Shown piece after piece: positions 16,014-18,344 of a stretch of 18,344 nucleotides of DNA (positions are counted from its first letter, which is position 1; each line of letters opens with the position of its first letter). Location of the stretch: NCBI GenBank assembly GCA_021767245.1, contig JAASTO010000031.1, positions 1-18,344 on the forward strand, written 5' to 3'. The position numbers and the translations under genes were made by a program. The notes beneath the pieces were generated by a model, which was given only the letters and a program-made list of their open reading frames with translations, ran no database searches and was not told where the DNA came from. The DNA comes from Balneolaceae bacterium. Its GTDB lineage: Bacteria > Bacteroidota > Rhodothermia > Balneolales > Balneolaceae.

Positions 16014-16586
16014 CTATCTATCTAAAAATAATCTTAGTGTTTTTACAGATTCCGACAAGTAATTATAGATACTTTGTGTGCGTACTTCCAGGATCTTGGA
16101 TATCTCCCCGGCCGACATACCCTCATAGTATTTCAAATAAATGATCTCTCGCTGTCTCGGAGTTAGTTCTTCAATGGCTTTCTTAAGGTCTTTACTTTCA
16201 TCTTCGTTAAGGTCTAAGACCTCTTCCCATTTGTTGTAATTAAGAAGGGGGTCGAATGCTTCTTCGGAAAATTGCCTATCAATTTCTTCTCTGCGCTGTG
16301 CAGTTTTTTTTCTGTTCAACAACTCTCGCCTCAATGAAATAAAAAGATAAGCCCTGACCGAACTGGGTTTACTAAGGTTCTTTCGATACTTCCAGAGTTG
16401 AAAAAAGACCTCCTGAATACCATCTCTGACCTTTTCAGAATTTGGAATGATCCTGTAACCGTACTTATACAGCGATTCAAATGTTGAGGTAAATAGTGTA
16501 CCTAATGCATTCCTATCCCCGGTGCACAACTTTTTCCAAAGTTGATCCAACCCGCTTTTATCCGGCAATTGTTCTCTTTTACTCAT
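16014..16586 (-). CDS. FecI-type ECF RNA polymerase sigma factor
   Basis: A 190-residue sigma-70 family ECF factor. Region 2 covers about residues 25-100 (LGTLFTSTFESLYKYGYRIIPNSEKVRDGIQEVFFQLWKYRKN, VRAYLFISLRRELLNRKK), and region 4 about 130-187 (LKKAIEELTPRQREIIYLKYYEGMSAGEISKILEVRTQSIYNYLSESVKTLR) with the helix-turn-helix that reads the -35 element. It heads the minus-strand cluster and is followed by its FecR partner, the receptor with STN domain, SusD, the PKD protein and GH16. The inferred role is to switch on this locus when the receptor is occupied. A small hairpin lies just before its start. It is divergent from the GH3 gene. Confidence 0.95.
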   Translation of the reverse strand: MSKREQLPDKSGLDQLWKKLCTGDRNALGTLFTSTFESLYKYGYRIIPNSEKVRDGIQEVFFQLWKYRKNLSKPSSVRAYLFISLRRELLNRKKTAQRREEIDRQFSEEAFDPLLNYNKWEEVLDLNEDESKDLKKAIEELTPRQREIIYLKYYEGMSAGEISKILEVRTQSIYNYLSESVKTLRLFLDR

Positions 16587-16602
16587 GGGTTAAAAGGAAT
16601 AA

Positions 16603-16622
16603 GGCTATTTTAAGCCATAGCC
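16603..16622 (-). promoter_or_regulatory. Small hairpin in the leader of the sigma factor gene
   Basis: GGCTAT at 16603-16608 and ATAGCC at 16617-16622 form a perfect 6-bp inverted repeat with an 8-nt loop, 17-36 nt upstream of the sigma ATG. In the mRNA it would sit just ahead of the ribosome entry region and could tune translation, or it may be a protein site in DNA. Function not known. Confidence 0.4.
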
Positions 16623-16659
16623 CCAAGAAAATGCTATCTCAGTATGTTCTTTTGATGAA

Positions 16660-16722
16660 TTCGATCTTTTTTTACATCTCTTGAATGTTACCAAAATATT
16701 ATCAGCTACCAAAAAGATCGAA
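16660..16722. promoter_or_regulatory. Perfect 12-bp inverted repeat in the sigma/GH3 divergent promoter region
   Basis: TTCGATCTTTTT at 16660-16671 is exactly reverse-complemented as AAAAAGATCGAA at 16711-16722, with a 39-bp spacer and 51 bp between arm starts, close to five helical turns. A weaker 10-bp pair, TTTTAAGCCA 16608-16617 and TGGCTTAAAA 16729-16738, lies outside it. The location between two divergent genes of a sugar-uptake locus makes an operator pair plausible. No regulator gene for it is visible in the window. Confidence 0.5.
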
Positions 16723-16749
16723 GGTAAGTGGCTTAAAAGTATGAATGTC

Positions 16750-16780
16750 TTGATAGTTCGTATATCTTAGTGTAGCTTTT
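16750..16780 (+). promoter_or_regulatory. Candidate Bacteroidota-type promoter for the GH3 gene
   Basis: TTG at 16750-16752 and TAGCTTTT at 16773-16780 resemble the -33 TTG and -7 TAnnTTTG elements of the primary sigma factor in this phylum, with one mismatch and a 20-nt spacer. Transcription would start near 16787, about 50 nt before the ATG. This is a match by eye in AT-rich DNA and so is weak. Confidence 0.3.
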
Positions 16781-16835
16781 ACTTGTTCCGGTGTTCTGTA
16801 ATTTTATAACACAAAATTCAGAATCACACACCAAT

Positions 16836-18344
16836 ATGAAATCGTTCTTTTCAGTTAATTCATTTTCAGATCTCTTCAAAAGGATCCGAAGAACAACCTT
16901 ATTAACAGTTTTTTCAATAATAGTAACTTCTTGCTCACCCCTTTTTGCACAAACTTACCTAAACCCTTCTGCTTCATTGGATGACCGTGTAGAAGATCTG
17001 TTGTCACGCATGACGCTCGAAGAAAAGGTTGGGCAAATGACCCAACTTGATATCACTATGATCAATAACGAGAGGGAGCAAAGTGATGTCAGTCTTGATC
17101 CTGAAAAAGCCCGAAATTTACTTCAAAATCACCATATTGGGTCTTTTTTAAATGGTGAAGCGGTCCCCGCTAAGCAATGGCTGGATTATATTACAAAGTT
17201 ACAGCGTATTGCCGTTGAGGAAACAAGATTAGGTATACCCATTATTTATGGTATCGATCATATGCATGGGGCAAGTTACCTGGCGGGTAGTACTATTTTT
17301 CCACACAACATAAATATAGGTGCCACATTCAACCCTGAAAATGCCCGTCAGAATGGTCGTATCACTGCTCTCGAAGCGGGTCCATTAGGTCATGTCTGGA
17401 ATTTCGCTCCTGTTCTGGATCTTGGCAAAAATCCATACTGGCCAAGGGTTTACGAAACATATGGTGAAGATCCTTATCTCGCTTCCAAATTGGGAGAAGC
17501 ATACGTAAAATGCCTTCAAGCCAATTATGATGAATTCCCTTACCAAATTGCCGCTACCGGTAAGCACTTTCTTGGATATTCGGTTCCCCTTTCAGGTTGG
17601 GATCGAACCCCGGTTGACCTTTCCATGCAAACCATCCACGAATTTCATCGCCCTGCTTTTCAAGCTGCATTGGATGCCGGAATGAAAACCATCATGTTAA
17701 ATAGTGGTGAAATAAATGGCATTCCGGTTCACGCCTCAAAAGAACTGCTTTCCGGTCTATTACGGGATGAGATGGGATTTGATGGGGTAATTTTAACGGA
17801 TTGGGCAGACATCCAGAAACTTTACAATTATCACAGAACCGCCCGTAATTATAAGGAAGCGACTTACCAGGCCATTGATGCAGGTGTGGATATGAGCATG
17901 ACCCCTAACTCGCTTAAATTCAATGAAAGCCTGATCAACCTGGTCAATGAAGGTAAAATCACAGAAGAACGATTAGATCAATCGGTTCGCCGAATATTGA
18001 AACTGAAGTTTGAGTTGGGGCTCTTTGAACACCCCTATCCATCAGGTAAAGGAATTGAAAATATTGGCCGTCCTGCTCACAAAGACCTAGCTCTTAGGTC
18101 TGCTCGGGAATCGATGGTCCTTTTAAAGAATCAAGATAACATCCTTCCGTTATCAGCTGATGTTAAGAATCTCCTGGTTGTAGGTCCATCTGCTAACAGC
18201 AAGAGAAACCTTTCGGGAGGATGGACACTTGCCTGGCAGGGAGGTATAGAAGACCAATACCCCGAAAGCATGAAGACCATTAGCGAGGCTCTTCAGCAAC
18301 AGTACCCTTCTGCAACCGTGAACGGTTTAGATTCTATGGGAGAG
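16836..18344 (+). CDS. GH3 beta-glucosidase (BglX-like), secreted; 3' end outside window
   Basis: An open frame of exactly 503 codons from ATG 16836 to the window edge with no stop, so the gene continues beyond. It encodes a family 3 glycoside hydrolase that removes terminal glucose from beta-glucan oligosaccharides. The exported N-terminus (FKRIRRTTLLTVFSIIVTSC) ends in VTSC, a lipobox match, but LFAQ a few residues later could be a signal peptidase I site. Then come RVEDLLSRMTLEEKVGQMTQ, YGIDHMHGA (D141), WPRVYETYGEDPYL, ATGKHFLGYS (K243, H244) and the nucleophile in VILTDWAD (D322). The first domain ends near LKLKFELGLFEHPYP. The second domain starts with ARESMVLLKNQDNILPL and reaches a GGWTLAWQGG segment. 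The catalytic acid/base would lie past the edge. It is divergent from the sigma gene and completes the glucan pathway begun by GH16. Confidence 0.95.
   Translation, partial: MKSFFSVNSFSDLFKRIRRTTLLTVFSIIVTSCSPLFAQTYLNPSASLDDRVEDLLSRMTLEEKVGQMTQLDITMINNEREQSDVSLDPEKARNLLQNHHIGSFLNGEAVPAKQWLDYITKLQRIAVEETRLGIPIIYGIDHMHGASYLAGSTIFPHNINIGATFNPENARQNGRITALEAGPLGHVWNFAPVLDLGKNPYWPRVYETYGEDPYLASKLGEAYVKCLQANYDEFPYQIAATGKHFLGYSVPLSGWDRTPVDLSMQTIHEFHRPAFQAALDAGMKTIMLNSGEINGIPVHASKELLSGLLRDEMGFDGVILTDWADIQKLYNYHRTARNYKEATYQAIDAGVDMSMTPNSLKFNESLINLVNEGKITEERLDQSVRRILKLKFELGLFEHPYPSGKGIENIGRPAHKDLALRSARESMVLLKNQDNILPLSADVKNLLVVGPSANSKRNLSGGWTLAWQGGIEDQYPESMKTISEALQQQYPSATVNGLDSMGE

Overview
The window looks like part of a chromosome from a marine or saline member of the Bacteroidota/Balneolota. 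A SusC/SusD pair, a FecI-type sigma factor with its FecR partner, lipoprotein signals with a serine-containing lipobox and AT-rich starts without clear Shine-Dalgarno sequences all point there. Sampled coding lines are about 43% G+C. Balneolota such as Gracilimonas or Balneola relatives are my best guess, but genus cannot be fixed from this sequence.

Left part (1-7310): housekeeping and transport genes. The 3' part of recG enters from outside and converges on typA/bipA. Divergent from typA is a CaCA-family cation/Ca2+ exchanger. Between the exchanger and an outer-membrane porin-like gene lies a small mobile locus. It is a REP-associated tyrosine transposase (RAYT) pseudogene with an in-frame stop and a lost HUH histidine, flanked by two nearly identical ~90-bp G+C-rich structured repeats. 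Divergent from the porin-like gene is an atypical short-chain dehydrogenase lacking the catalytic Tyr/Lys.

Right part (7335-18344): a polysaccharide utilisation locus, most likely for laminarin or a related beta-1,3-glucan. On the minus strand, in transcription order, are an ECF sigma factor, a FecR-type anti-sigma factor, a SusC-like TonB-dependent receptor with an N-terminal STN signalling domain, a SusD-like lipoprotein, a PKD-domain surface glycan-binding lipoprotein and a GH16 laminarinase lipoprotein. A strong intrinsic terminator lies between the last two. Divergent from the sigma gene is a secreted GH3 beta-glucosidase that runs off the right edge and has no stop inside the window.

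Inferred working model: the surface GH16 enzyme cuts the glucan, the PKD protein and SusD capture oligosaccharides, SusC imports them, and GH3 releases glucose. Occupied SusC would signal through STN to FecR and release the sigma factor, closing a positive feedback loop. No tRNA, rRNA, CRISPR array or riboswitch was recognised. The only gene-to-gene stretch above 300 bases without an intact gene is 4405-5292, which holds the repeat/RAYT locus.
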